Below, piece by piece: positions 33,256-41,950 of a stretch of 64,000 nucleotides of DNA. Both the position numbers and the translations under genes were made by a program. This DNA is from Saccharothrix sp. ALI-22-I. GTDB lineage: Bacteria; Actinomycetota; Actinomycetes; Mycobacteriales; Pseudonocardiaceae. Each line of letters opens with the position of its first letter. Within the stretch, counting starts at the first letter, position 1. Location: positions 434,001 through 498,000 of the forward strand of contig NZ_MTQP01000068.1 of the NCBI RefSeq assembly GCF_001984175.1, written 5' to 3'. The notes below the pieces were generated by a model. The model did not search any database. It was not told where the DNA came from and saw only the letters and a list, made by a program, of their open reading frames with translations.

Positions 33256-34688
33256 CCCTCGTCCTCCGATACGCGGCCCGCAGCGACCGGGGCCTGGTCC
33301 GATCGAACAACCAGGACTCCGTGTACGCGGGCCCACGCCTGCTCGCACTCGCCGACGGCATGGGTGGCCACGCCGCGGGCGAGGTGGCCAGCAAGGTGGT
33401 CATCGCCGCCCTGGCGCCGCTCGACGACGACGAGCCGGGCGACGACCTGCTCGGTCAGTTGCGCGACGCGGTGATCGCCGGCAACGGCGCGATCTCCGAG
33501 CTCGTGCAGAGCGACCCCGACCTGGACGGCATGGGCACCACGCTCACCGCCGTGCTGTTCGCGGGCACGCGGCTGGGCATGGTGCACATCGGCGACTCGC
33601 GCGCCTACATGCTCCGCAACGGCACGTTCTCGCAGATCACGCACGACGACACGTTCGTGCAGTCGTTGATCGACGAGGGCCGGATCACCGAGGAGGAGGC
33701 CGCCACGCACCCGCAGCGATCGCTGCTGCTGCGTGCGCTGACCGGCCACGAGGTGGAGCCGAGGCTGATGGTGCGGGAGGCCCGACCGGGCGACCGCTAC
33801 CTGCTGTGCTCGGACGGCCTGTCCGGCGTGGTCAGCATGGAGACGCTGGACGAGGCGATCCGCATCCCGGATCCGCAGGCGTGCGCGGACCGGATGATCG
33901 AGCTGGCGCTCAAGGGCGGCGGTCCGGACAACGTGACGGTCGTCATCGCCGACGTGGTCGACGTCGACTTCGGGGAGGATGCCCCGATAGTGGGCGGCGC
34001 GGCCGGCGACGGCAGTGCCGATCCACCACCCCCCGACTCGCCCGCCTCGCGGGCGAGTTCCATCACCGGGCCCCGGCCGATACCGCAGCGGGTCGAGCCG
34101 ATGCAGCCGCCGCCGGACCCCCGGCGGACGCGCAACAACCGGATCAAGGCGCTCGCGCTGGTGGTGTTCCTGCTCCTGCTGCTGGTCGCGGCCGGGCTGG
34201 GCACCCGCTGGTACGTGCTGCGCCAGTACTACGTCGGCACGGCGGACAACGGCGAGGTGTCGGTGTTCCGCGGTGTCACCGGCAGCGTGTTCGGCTTCGA
34301 CCTGCACAACCAGGTGGAGGGCTCGTGCCCGCCTGGCGCGCAGGCGTGTGAGCCGATCACGGTGGACGACCTGAAGGTCGCCACCCGGGACGTGGTGCGC
34401 AACGGCATCACCGACGTGGACGGCCTGGAGGGCGCCCGGGAGGCGATCCGCAGGCTGCGCACGGAGCAGACGTTGCCGTTCTGCCCGAAGGACAGCACCG
34501 AGAACACGACGGGGACGTCCACCACGACCGCGGCGCCGCCGGTAACCACGACCGCGGGTGCCGCCGGAACCACGACCGTGGACGGCGCGGCAACCTCGAC
34601 CGAGGTACCCACGTCCACCACTGTGGAGGGGACTCCCCTCACCACGCCCGTGCAGAAGCCGGGCACGGATTGTCGAAAGGGTCAGTAG
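33252..34688 (+). CDS. pstP: PP2C-family Ser/Thr phosphatase PstP
   Basis: 478 residues. The PPM catalytic domain (1-about 240) has R-S-D-R-G-L-V-R-S-N-N-Q-D-S, the metal-binding A-D-G-M-G-G-H, the I-G-D-S-R-A-Y strand and G-G-P-D-N-V-T. One membrane helix follows at about 300-319, then an extracellular domain and a Thr-rich tail. It reverses PknA/PknB phosphorylation. ATG overlaps the fhaB stop; rodA starts 4 bases after its stop. Confidence 0.96.
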   Translation: MTLVLRYAARSDRGLVRSNNQDSVYAGPRLLALADGMGGHAAGEVASKVVIAALAPLDDDEPGDDLLGQLRDAVIAGNGAISELVQSDPDLDGMGTTLTAVLFAGTRLGMVHIGDSRAYMLRNGTFSQITHDDTFVQSLIDEGRITEEEAATHPQRSLLLRALTGHEVEPRLMVREARPGDRYLLCSDGLSGVVSMETLDEAIRIPDPQACADRMIELALKGGGPDNVTVVIADVVDVDFGEDAPIVGGAAGDGSADPPPPDSPASRASSITGPRPIPQRVEPMQPPPDPRRTRNNRIKALALVVFLLLLLVAAGLGTRWYVLRQYYVGTADNGEVSVFRGVTGSVFGFDLHNQVEGSCPPGAQACEPITVDDLKVATRDVVRNGITDVDGLEGAREAIRRLRTEQTLPFCPKDSTENTTGTSTTTAAPPVTTTAGAAGTTTVDGAATSTEVPTSTTVEGTPLTTPVQKPGTDCRKGQ

Positions 34689-34692
34689 TCGC

Positions 34693-36156
34693 ATGGGTTC
34701 GCCGGTCCCCGGCGCGGAGGGCACACCGCTCGCGGCGGCGAGCAGCACGTCGCCCGGTTTGAGGCCGCCCACGCGACGCACAACGGAACTGTTCATGCTC
34801 GCGTTCGCCGCCACGCTGGTGACGAGCGCCCTGATCCTGGTGGAGGCCAACCAGGAGCAGGAACTCACCATGCGGATCGTGTGGCTGGGTCTGGCGTACC
34901 TGGGCGTGCTCACCGTGGTGCACCTCGCGGTGCGCAAGTGGGCGCCGTACGCCGACCCGGTGATCATGCCGTGCGTGGCGCTGCTCAACGGCCTGGGCCT
35001 GGTCATGATCTACCGGATCGACCTGGCCATGGCGGACGTGAAGTTCGCCGACGGCAGCACGTGGTCGCCCGCCGCGCCCAAGCAGGTGCTGTGGACGGCG
35101 ATCGCGCTGGTGCTGTTCTGCACCGCGCTGAAGGTGCTGTCCGACCACCGCACGCTGGCCCGCTACGGGTACACGTTCGGCTTGCTCGGCCTGGTCGCGC
35201 TGGTGCTGCCCGGTGTGCTGCCGAGCTTCATCGCACCGGAGATCAACGGCGCGAAGATCTGGCTGAGCTTCGGCGCGTTCTCCATCCAGCCCGGTGAGTT
35301 CGCCAAGATCCTGCTGATGGTCTTCTTCGCCGCGTTCCTGGTGTCGAAACGGGACCTGTTCACCATCGCGGGCCGCCGGGTGCTGGGGCTGGACCTGCCG
35401 CGGGCCCGCGACCTGGGTCCGCTGATCGCCGCCTGGGCGGTCGGCGTGAGCATCATGGTGCTCCAGAAGGACCTGGGCAGCTCGCTGCTGTTCTTCGGCA
35501 TCGTGCTGGTGCTGCTGTACGTCGCGACCGAACGGGCCGCGTGGGTGGTGCTGGGCGTGGTGATGTTCTGCGTCGGCGCGTTCGCGGCGTGGAAGCTGTT
35601 CCGCCACGTGCAGGTCCGCGTGCAGAACTGGCTGGACCCGTTCATCGACCCGTACGGCACGGGGCACCAGATCCTGGAGTCGCTGTTCGGCCTGGGCACC
35701 GGCGGGTTGTTCGGCGCGGGCCTGGGCGGCGGCCGGCCGGACGAGATCCCGGAGGCCAACACCGACTTCATCACCGCGGTGATCGGCGAGGAGCTCGGTT
35801 TCGTCGGTCTGTCCGCGGTGCTGCTGATCTACACGGTGCTCGCGTTGCGGGGTCTGCGCAGCGCGCTCGCCGTGCGCGACACGTTCGGCAAGCTGCTCGG
35901 CGGCGGTCTGGCGTTCGCGATGGCGTTCCAGATCTTCATCGTCGTCGGCGGCGTGACCAAGCTGATCCCGATGACCGGCATCACCGCGCCGTTCCTGTCC
36001 TACGGCGGCTCGTCGCTGTTGGCCAACTACATCCTGGCCGCGCTGCTGCTTCGCATTTCCGACGCGGCGCGCGCGCCGAAGGCCACGCCCAAGCCCCGAC
36101 CGCAGCAGCCGGCCATCGCCGACCAGTTCACAGTCATGGTGGAGCGTCCGAAATGA
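34693..36156 (+). CDS. rodA: SEDS peptidoglycan polymerase RodA/FtsW family
   Basis: 487 residues with ten membrane helices. SEDS landmarks are N-G-A-K-I-W-L, Q-P-G-E-F-A-K, Q-K-D-L-G-S-S-L and the large loop ending G-E-E-L-G-F-V-G, plus P-F-L-S-Y-G-G-S-S. It polymerises glycan strands with a class B PBP partner, here pbpA directly downstream (4-base overlap). Function in elongation or septation cannot be separated by sequence alone. Confidence 0.95.
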   Translation: MGSPVPGAEGTPLAAASSTSPGLRPPTRRTTELFMLAFAATLVTSALILVEANQEQELTMRIVWLGLAYLGVLTVVHLAVRKWAPYADPVIMPCVALLNGLGLVMIYRIDLAMADVKFADGSTWSPAAPKQVLWTAIALVLFCTALKVLSDHRTLARYGYTFGLLGLVALVLPGVLPSFIAPEINGAKIWLSFGAFSIQPGEFAKILLMVFFAAFLVSKRDLFTIAGRRVLGLDLPRARDLGPLIAAWAVGVSIMVLQKDLGSSLLFFGIVLVLLYVATERAAWVVLGVVMFCVGAFAAWKLFRHVQVRVQNWLDPFIDPYGTGHQILESLFGLGTGGLFGAGLGGGRPDEIPEANTDFITAVIGEELGFVGLSAVLLIYTVLALRGLRSALAVRDTFGKLLGGGLAFAMAFQIFIVVGGVTKLIPMTGITAPFLSYGGSSLLANYILAALLLRISDAARAPKATPKPRPQQPAIADQFTVMVERPK

Positions 36157-37622
36157 ACACACCGCTCCGCCGGGTCGGCCTCGCCATGATGGCGATGTTC
36201 CTGCTGCTGTTGGGCAACGCCACGTACGTGCAGGTCATCAAGGCCGACGACTACCGCAAGAACCCGCTCAACAACCGGGTGATCCTGGACCAGTACTCGC
36301 GTGAGCGGGGCCAGATCATCGCCTCCGACGGCACCCCGCTGGCCGCGGTGCAGAAGACCGACGACCGGTTGGAGTACCTGCGCACCTACGCCAACGGTCC
36401 GGTGTTCGCGCCGGTCACCGGCTACTTCTCGTGGATCTACGGCGCCGGCGGGATGGAACGCGCCGAGGACGACCTGCTCAACGGCTCGGACGACCGGCTG
36501 TTCACCAGCCGGGTGTCCGACCTGATCACCGGTCGCGACCCCAAGGGCGGCAGCCTCCAGCTGACCATCGACGCGAAGTTGCAGCAGGCGGCGTTCGACC
36601 AGCTCCAGAGCCAGGGCGTGACCGGCACGGTGGTCGCGATCAAGCCGGACACCGGGGAGATCCTGGCCATGGCCAGCACCCCGTCCTACGACCCGAACCT
36701 GCTCGCCAGCCACGACGCCGACGTCCAGGAAGACACCTGGGCGGCGTTCGAAGCCGACCCGGCCAAGCCGACGCTGAACCGCGCGGTGCACGAGAACTAC
36801 CCGCCCGGGTCGACGTTCAAGCTGGTCGTGGCGGCGGCCGCGCTGGCCGAGGGCAAGACCAAGGACAGCCCGGTCGACGGCCGACCGGTGATCACCCTGC
36901 CCGGCACGAACACCACGCTGCCCAACTTCAACGACACCACCTGCGGGGACGGCGTCACCGCCACGCTCCAGGAGGCGCTGGCCAAGTCGTGCAACACGGC
37001 GTTCGCGGTGCTGGCCAACGAGCTGGGCGCGGACAAGCTGCGTGACAAGGCGGCCGAGTTCGGCATCGGCGAGCAGGACCTGACCATCCCGCTGTCGGTG
37101 GTGCCGTCCACGCTGGGCCCGATCTCCGACACGCCGTCGCTCTACCAGACCGGCATCGGCCAGAAGGACGTGCGCGTCACGCCGCTGGCCAACGCGGTCC
37201 TCGCGGCGACCATCGCCAACGGCGGCGTGCGCATGCAGCCGCACCTGGTCGGCAAGATCCTCGCGCCCGACCTCCAGACGATCAGCGAGACCAAGCCGGA
37301 CGAGGCCGCCGAGGCCATGGAGCCCGAGCACGCCACGGCGTTGCGCGACATGATGATCGCCTCGGAGAACAACACCAGCGGCGGCGGCAAGCTCCGGAAC
37401 GTGACCATCGCGTCCAAGACGGGCACCGCGGAGCACGGCGAGGACGTGCGCGCGACCAAACCGCACGCCTGGTACGTGGCGTTCGCGCCCGCCGAGAAGC
37501 CGGAGATCGCGATCGCGGTGATCGTGGAGAACGGCGGCCAGCAGGGTCTGTCGGCCACCGGCGGCCGCGTCGCCGCGCCGATCGGCCGCGCGGTCATCGG
37601 CGCCTACCTCGGGGGACGCTGA
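36153..37622 (+). CDS. pbpA: class B penicillin-binding protein PbpA
   Basis: 489 residues with an N-terminal signal anchor (A-M-M-A-M-F-L-L-L-L-G). The transpeptidase motifs are all present: S220-T-F-K223, S279-C-N281 and K422-T-G424. It should cross-link peptidoglycan made by RodA. ATG 36153 overlaps the rodA stop and its own stop overlaps pknA by one base. Confidence 0.95.
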   Translation: MNTPLRRVGLAMMAMFLLLLGNATYVQVIKADDYRKNPLNNRVILDQYSRERGQIIASDGTPLAAVQKTDDRLEYLRTYANGPVFAPVTGYFSWIYGAGGMERAEDDLLNGSDDRLFTSRVSDLITGRDPKGGSLQLTIDAKLQQAAFDQLQSQGVTGTVVAIKPDTGEILAMASTPSYDPNLLASHDADVQEDTWAAFEADPAKPTLNRAVHENYPPGSTFKLVVAAAALAEGKTKDSPVDGRPVITLPGTNTTLPNFNDTTCGDGVTATLQEALAKSCNTAFAVLANELGADKLRDKAAEFGIGEQDLTIPLSVVPSTLGPISDTPSLYQTGIGQKDVRVTPLANAVLAATIANGGVRMQPHLVGKILAPDLQTISETKPDEAAEAMEPEHATALRDMMIASENNTSGGGKLRNVTIASKTGTAEHGEDVRATKPHAWYVAFAPAEKPEIAIAVIVENGGQQGLSATGGRVAAPIGRAVIGAYLGGR

Positions 37623-39085
37623 TGCTGACCTCCGGCCAGTTGCTCGCCGAGCGGTACCGCCTGAGCCGGCGGATCGCGGTCGGCGGCATGGGCGAGGTCT
37701 GGGAGGCCGACGACACCAGGCTGGACCGGAAGGTCGCGGTGAAGGTGCTGAAGGCGGAGCTGAGCGGCGACGCCGAGTTCCTCAACCGGTTCCGCATCGA
37801 GGCGCGCACCACCGCGTCGCTCAACCACCCCGGTATCGCGGCGGTGCACGACTACGGCGAGACCGCGTCGATCCCGGACGGGCCGGAGGACACCGCGTAC
37901 CTGGTGATGGAGCTGGTGGAGGGCGAGCCGCTGGCCGCGATCATCGCCCGCGGCAGGCTGGGCGCGGACCGCACGCTGGACCTGCTGGAGCAGGCGGGCC
38001 AGGCGTTGCAGGCCGCGCACGAGCGCGGGCTGGTGCACCGGGACGTGAAGCCGGGCAACATCATGGTGACCCCGACCGGCCGGGTGAAGATCACCGACTT
38101 CGGCATCGCGAAGGCCGCCGACGCGGCGCCGGTCACACACAGCGGCATGGTGATGGGCACCGCGCACTACATCGCGCCCGAGCAGGCCCTCGGTCACGCC
38201 GCCGAGCCCGCGTCGGACGTCTACGCGCTGGCCGTGTGCGGCTACGAGTGCCTGACCGGGCACCGGCCGTTCCTGTCCGAGAACGCGGTGACGGTCGCGA
38301 TGATGCACATCCGCGACATGGCGCCGCCGCTGCCGCCGGACGTGCCGCCGGGGCCGCGGGCGTTGATCGAGGCGACCCTGGTCAAGGACCCGCGCCAGCG
38401 CTACCGCAACGGCGGCGAGTTCGCCTCCGCGGTGGGCGCGGTGCGGGCCGGTCAGCCGCTGCCCGCGCCGTCCGGGCTGGCGATGGCCGTCGGCGCGCCG
38501 CCGCTGACGCCTGCTCCCCCGATGACCCCGCCGAACATGCAGACACCACCGGCGCAGCGCACCCACCCCGGCATCGCGGTCACCAACCTCGGATCCCACC
38601 CGGGGATACAGTCCGTGCCACCGGTGATGAACACTCCGCACACGGGCGCTTTCCGTCCGTTGCCACCCGGACCCAGGCCACCGGGGCGCAACCGCGCCGT
38701 CCTGTGGGTTATGGTCGCTGTGCTGGTGGTCGCGCTGCTGGTGCTCGGCGTGCTCATCCTGCGCTGGGCGCTGAAGGACGACGCCTTGTCCGGGGCGTCG
38801 CCGGACGGGTCGAGCCCGCAGGGCACCACGAGTGCCCGCCCGTTGGACGACTCCACCGATCGGCTCCCCGGCAAACCGAAGGTGACGATCACGAAGTCGG
38901 ACTACGTCGACCTGCCGGTGGACGAAGTCGTGAAGAAGCTCTCCGGGTACGGCTTGGAACCCGAGGCGCACTCCGATGACGGAGGGGCGCCGGAGGACGA
39001 GAAGCGGTGCCTGGTGTCGGACCTGGCACCGACCGGTGAAGTTGCGATCGGCTCACGGGTCACGGTGACGTGTGTACCGACCTAG
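37622..39085 (+). CDS. pknA: Ser/Thr protein kinase PknA
   Basis: 487 residues. The kinase domain (about 12-275) has the glycine loop G-G-M-G-E-V, the ATP lysine in V-A-V-K-V-L-K, H-R-D-V-K-P-G-N near 138 and D-F-G near 158. A proline-rich linker and membrane helix (about 359-380) follow. The C-terminal 67 residues look like a single PASTA-type domain with two cysteines. The extracellular part of mycobacterial PknA is short and lacks PASTA. It regulates growth and division with PknB. Confidence 0.94.
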   Translation: MLTSGQLLAERYRLSRRIAVGGMGEVWEADDTRLDRKVAVKVLKAELSGDAEFLNRFRIEARTTASLNHPGIAAVHDYGETASIPDGPEDTAYLVMELVEGEPLAAIIARGRLGADRTLDLLEQAGQALQAAHERGLVHRDVKPGNIMVTPTGRVKITDFGIAKAADAAPVTHSGMVMGTAHYIAPEQALGHAAEPASDVYALAVCGYECLTGHRPFLSENAVTVAMMHIRDMAPPLPPDVPPGPRALIEATLVKDPRQRYRNGGEFASAVGAVRAGQPLPAPSGLAMAVGAPPLTPAPPMTPPNMQTPPAQRTHPGIAVTNLGSHPGIQSVPPVMNTPHTGAFRPLPPGPRPPGRNRAVLWVMVAVLVVALLVLGVLILRWALKDDALSGASPDGSSPQGTTSARPLDDSTDRLPGKPKVTITKSDYVDLPVDEVVKKLSGYGLEPEAHSDDGGAPEDEKRCLVSDLAPTGEVAIGSRVTVTCVPT

Positions 39086-39157
39086 CGCCGAAACGGTACT
39101 AAAGCGAACGCAAGGCTTGATGGTGAGACCGTTGACGAGGAGCGGGACGAAGCACTG

Positions 39158-41167
39158 ATGAGCACTCCGCGACTGCTCTCCAACCGCTACGAACTGGGTG
39201 AGACCCTCGGCTACGGTGGCATGTCGGAGGTGCACAAGGGGCGGGACGTCCGGCTCGGCCGGGACGTGGCCATCAAAGTCCTGCGCGCCGACCTCGCCCG
39301 TGACGCCCAGTTCCAGGAACGGTTCCGTCGCGAGGCCCAGAACTCGGCGGCGCTCAACCACCCCGCGATCGTCGCGGTCTACGACACCGGTGAGACGCAG
39401 ACCGAGTACGGCCCGCTGCCCTACATCGTGATGGAGTTCGTCGACGGCCGCACGCTTCGCGACATCGTGAAGACGCAGGGGCCGCTGTCGGGCAAGCGGG
39501 CGATGGAGGTCATGGCCGACGTGTCGGCCGCGTTGGACTTCAGCCACCGGCACGGCATCGTGCACCGGGACGTGAAGCCCGCCAACGTCATGATCACCCG
39601 GTCGGGCGCGGTGAAGGTGATGGACTTCGGCATCGCCCGCGCGGTGCACGACGGCCAGGCCGCCGTGACCCAGACCGCGGCGGTGATAGGGACCGCTCAG
39701 TACCTGTCGCCGGAGCAGGCGCGCGGCGAGGCGGTGGACGGGCGTTCCGACGTGTACGCGTCGGGCTGCGTGCTGTTCGAACTGCTGACCGGGGAGCCGC
39801 CGTTCACCGGCGACTCGCCCGTGGCGGTGGCCTACCAGCACGTTCGGGAAGAGCCGAAGCCGCCGTCGTCGCTGAACCCGAAGGTGACGCCGGCGCTGGA
39901 CTCGATCGTGCTCAAGGCGATGGCCAAGGGACCGGCCAACCGCTACCAGTCGGCCGCCGAGATGCGTGCCGACCTGGTGCGCGTGCTGTCCGGCCAACGC
40001 CCCTCGGCGCCCGCCGTGATGACGGCCGAGGACCGCACCGCGGTGCTCAACCAGACGTCGTCGCCGCGTACCGAGGTCGCCCCGGCGGGTGGCCGGCACC
40101 GGCCGTCGTCGCAGCGCGAGGAGCCCGCCGACGAGTACGACCCGCTGGCCGAGGAAGAGGCGGAGCGCAACGCCCGGCGCAAGAAGGCGATCATGGTCTC
40201 CCTGGTCGTCCTGCTGTGCATCGCCGTGCTCGCCCTCGCCGTGTGGATCACCACGTCGCTGCTGGGCGGCAAAGAGAACACCGCGGCCTCGGACAAGGTC
40301 AAGGTGCCGGCGCTGGCGGGCAAGACGCAGCAGGTGGCGGTGGGCGAGCTGGAGTCCGCCGGCCTCGTCCCCGAGATCTCGACGATGGCGTGCCAGCCGG
40401 GCCCCCAGCCCACGTGCACCAAGGACCAGATCGGCAACGTGATCTCGACCGACCCGCCGGCCAACCGCGAGGTGGACAAGCGCAGCTCGGTCAAGCTGGT
40501 GATCGGCACGGCGCCGGACCAGGTCGCGGTGCCCGACGTCCGGGGCCTCACCCCGCAGGACGCGCAGCGGAAGCTGGAAGCCGAGAGCTGGGTCTTCCAG
40601 CAGAGCACCGAGACCACCGAGGTCGAGGACGCCAACCAGGTCGGCAAGGTGGTCGACCAGTCGCCGTCCCCCGGTACCAACGCCGCCAAGGGCAGTGTGA
40701 TCACGGTGACCCTGGGCAGGGCACCGGACACCGTGCAGCTGCCGGACGTGGTCGGCCAGACGCTCGACAACGCCCGGGCGACGCTGGAGGGCAACGGGTT
40801 CAAGGTGCAGACCAAGGACGTCGACAGCCCGGAGGACCTCAACGAGGTCGTCGGCCAGAACCCGGCGCCGGGGCGGGCCGAAAAGGGCACCGTCGTGACG
40901 TTGAACGTGTCGAAGAACAACCAGTTCCTGATGCCCGACCTGCGCGGACTCACCGAGAACCAGGCCCGCACCAGGCTCAGCCAGGCCGGGTGGACGGGTA
41001 ACGAGCTGGTGGTCAGCGACCGGGAGGCGGTCTCCGAGATCGGCCAGAACAACAAGGTCCTGGACCAGGAGATCAAGCCCAACGCGCCGGCGGGCAAGAA
41101 CGCGCGGATCAACGTGATCCTGGGCGAGTTCCAGGTCGGCGGCGGACCGACCACCACGACCAGATAG
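39158..41167 (+). CDS. pknB: Ser/Thr protein kinase PknB with four PASTA domains
   Basis: 669 residues. The kinase domain (about 10-275) has G-Y-G-G-M-S-E-V, V-A-I-K-V-L-R, H-R-D-V-K-P-A-N and D-F-G-I-A-R. The juxtamembrane part precedes a helix at about 344-367. Four extracellular PASTA repeats fill about 383-665 and sense lipid II/muropeptides in relatives. ATG 39158 lies 72 bases after pknA, the longest gap between genes of this operon. The gene is closed by a strong terminator. Confidence 0.96.
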   Translation: MSTPRLLSNRYELGETLGYGGMSEVHKGRDVRLGRDVAIKVLRADLARDAQFQERFRREAQNSAALNHPAIVAVYDTGETQTEYGPLPYIVMEFVDGRTLRDIVKTQGPLSGKRAMEVMADVSAALDFSHRHGIVHRDVKPANVMITRSGAVKVMDFGIARAVHDGQAAVTQTAAVIGTAQYLSPEQARGEAVDGRSDVYASGCVLFELLTGEPPFTGDSPVAVAYQHVREEPKPPSSLNPKVTPALDSIVLKAMAKGPANRYQSAAEMRADLVRVLSGQRPSAPAVMTAEDRTAVLNQTSSPRTEVAPAGGRHRPSSQREEPADEYDPLAEEEAERNARRKKAIMVSLVVLLCIAVLALAVWITTSLLGGKENTAASDKVKVPALAGKTQQVAVGELESAGLVPEISTMACQPGPQPTCTKDQIGNVISTDPPANREVDKRSSVKLVIGTAPDQVAVPDVRGLTPQDAQRKLEAESWVFQQSTETTEVEDANQVGKVVDQSPSPGTNAAKGSVITVTLGRAPDTVQLPDVVGQTLDNARATLEGNGFKVQTKDVDSPEDLNEVVGQNPAPGRAEKGTVVTLNVSKNNQFLMPDLRGLTENQARTRLSQAGWTGNELVVSDREAVSEIGQNNKVLDQEIKPNAPAGKNARINVILGEFQVGGGPTTTTR

Positions 41168-41186
41168 GCGAGCACGCACGAAGAGA

Positions 41187-41217
41187 GAGGCCCCCTCCAC
41201 GCGGAGGGGGCCTCTTT
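41187..41217 (+). terminator. terminator of the wall/kinase operon
   Basis: A 12-bp perfect stem (GAGGCCCCCTCC / GGAGGGGGCCTC) with a 4-base loop is followed by TTT. Confidence 0.9.
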
Positions 41218-41240
41218 CGTCGGGCCGGGCTCTTGAACGC

Positions 41241-41885
41241 CTACTTCTGGTGGGCCGCCGCGGCGAGTTCGCGCATGCCGTTCTCCAGCTGCGCCACGGT
41301 GCCCTCGGGCACCTCGAAACCGCACACCGCCAGCCAGTTCGCCAGCATCCGGTGGCCGCCCTCGGTGAGCACGGACTCGGGGTGGAACTGGACGCCCTCG
41401 ACCGGCAGTTCGCGGTGGCGCATGGCCATCACCACACCGGACTCGGTGCGGCCGGTCACCTCGAACTCGGCCGGGATGGTGTCCGGCAGCACGGTCAGCG
41501 AGTGGTAGCGGGTCGCGGTGAACGGGCTCGGCACGCCGGTCAGCACGCCGGTGCCGTTGTGGTGCACGACGCTGGTCTTGCCGTGCAGCAGCTCCGGCGC
41601 GAGGTCGACCGTGCCGCCCCACACCGCGCCGATGGCCTGGTGGCCCAGGCACACCCCGAACACCGGGACGCCGTTGTCCGCGCAGTGGCGGATGACGTCC
41701 ATGCTCTTGCCCGCCTTGTCCGGCGTGCTGGGGCCTGGGCTGACGAGGACACCGCCGACTTCGCCGATCTCGTCGAGCTCGACGGCGTCGTTGCGCCGGA
41801 CCACGCACTCGACCCCGAGCTGGGCCAGGTACTGGACGAGGTTGTAGACGAAGCTGTCGTAGTTGTCGACCACGAGCACGCGCAT
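41241..41885 (-). CDS. trpG: glutamine amidotransferase (TrpG/PabA type)
   Basis: 214 residues. Catalytic triad: C79 in G-V-C-L-G-H-Q, and H168/E170 in Q-F-H-P-E-S. It supplies ammonia from glutamine for anthranilate or 4-amino-4-deoxychorismate synthesis. The Mycobacterium homologue in this same place next to pknB (Rv0013) is annotated trpG, though it could be the shared PabA subunit. No synthase component I is nearby. The gene converges with pknB. Confidence 0.92.
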   Translation of the reverse strand: MRVLVVDNYDSFVYNLVQYLAQLGVECVVRRNDAVELDEIGEVGGVLVSPGPSTPDKAGKSMDVIRHCADNGVPVFGVCLGHQAIGAVWGGTVDLAPELLHGKTSVVHHNGTGVLTGVPSPFTATRYHSLTVLPDTIPAEFEVTGRTESGVVMAMRHRELPVEGVQFHPESVLTEGGHRMLANWLAVCGFEVPEGTVAQLENGMRELAAAAHQK

Positions 41886-41922
41886 GCCGCCAGCCTAGCC
41901 GTGACGAACCTCTCGCCAGAAG

Positions 41923-41941
41923 TGATCTTAGCCTAACCTAA
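41923..41941 (-). promoter_or_regulatory. IdeR/DtxR box upstream of fprA
   Basis: On the minus strand the 19-mer begins TTAGGTTAGGCTAA and matches the iron-box consensus TTAGGTTAGSCTAACCTAA at 16 of 19 positions. It lies 10 bases before the fprA start, also between trpG and fprA. Confidence 0.75.
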
Positions 41942-41950
41942 CCTTGACGT

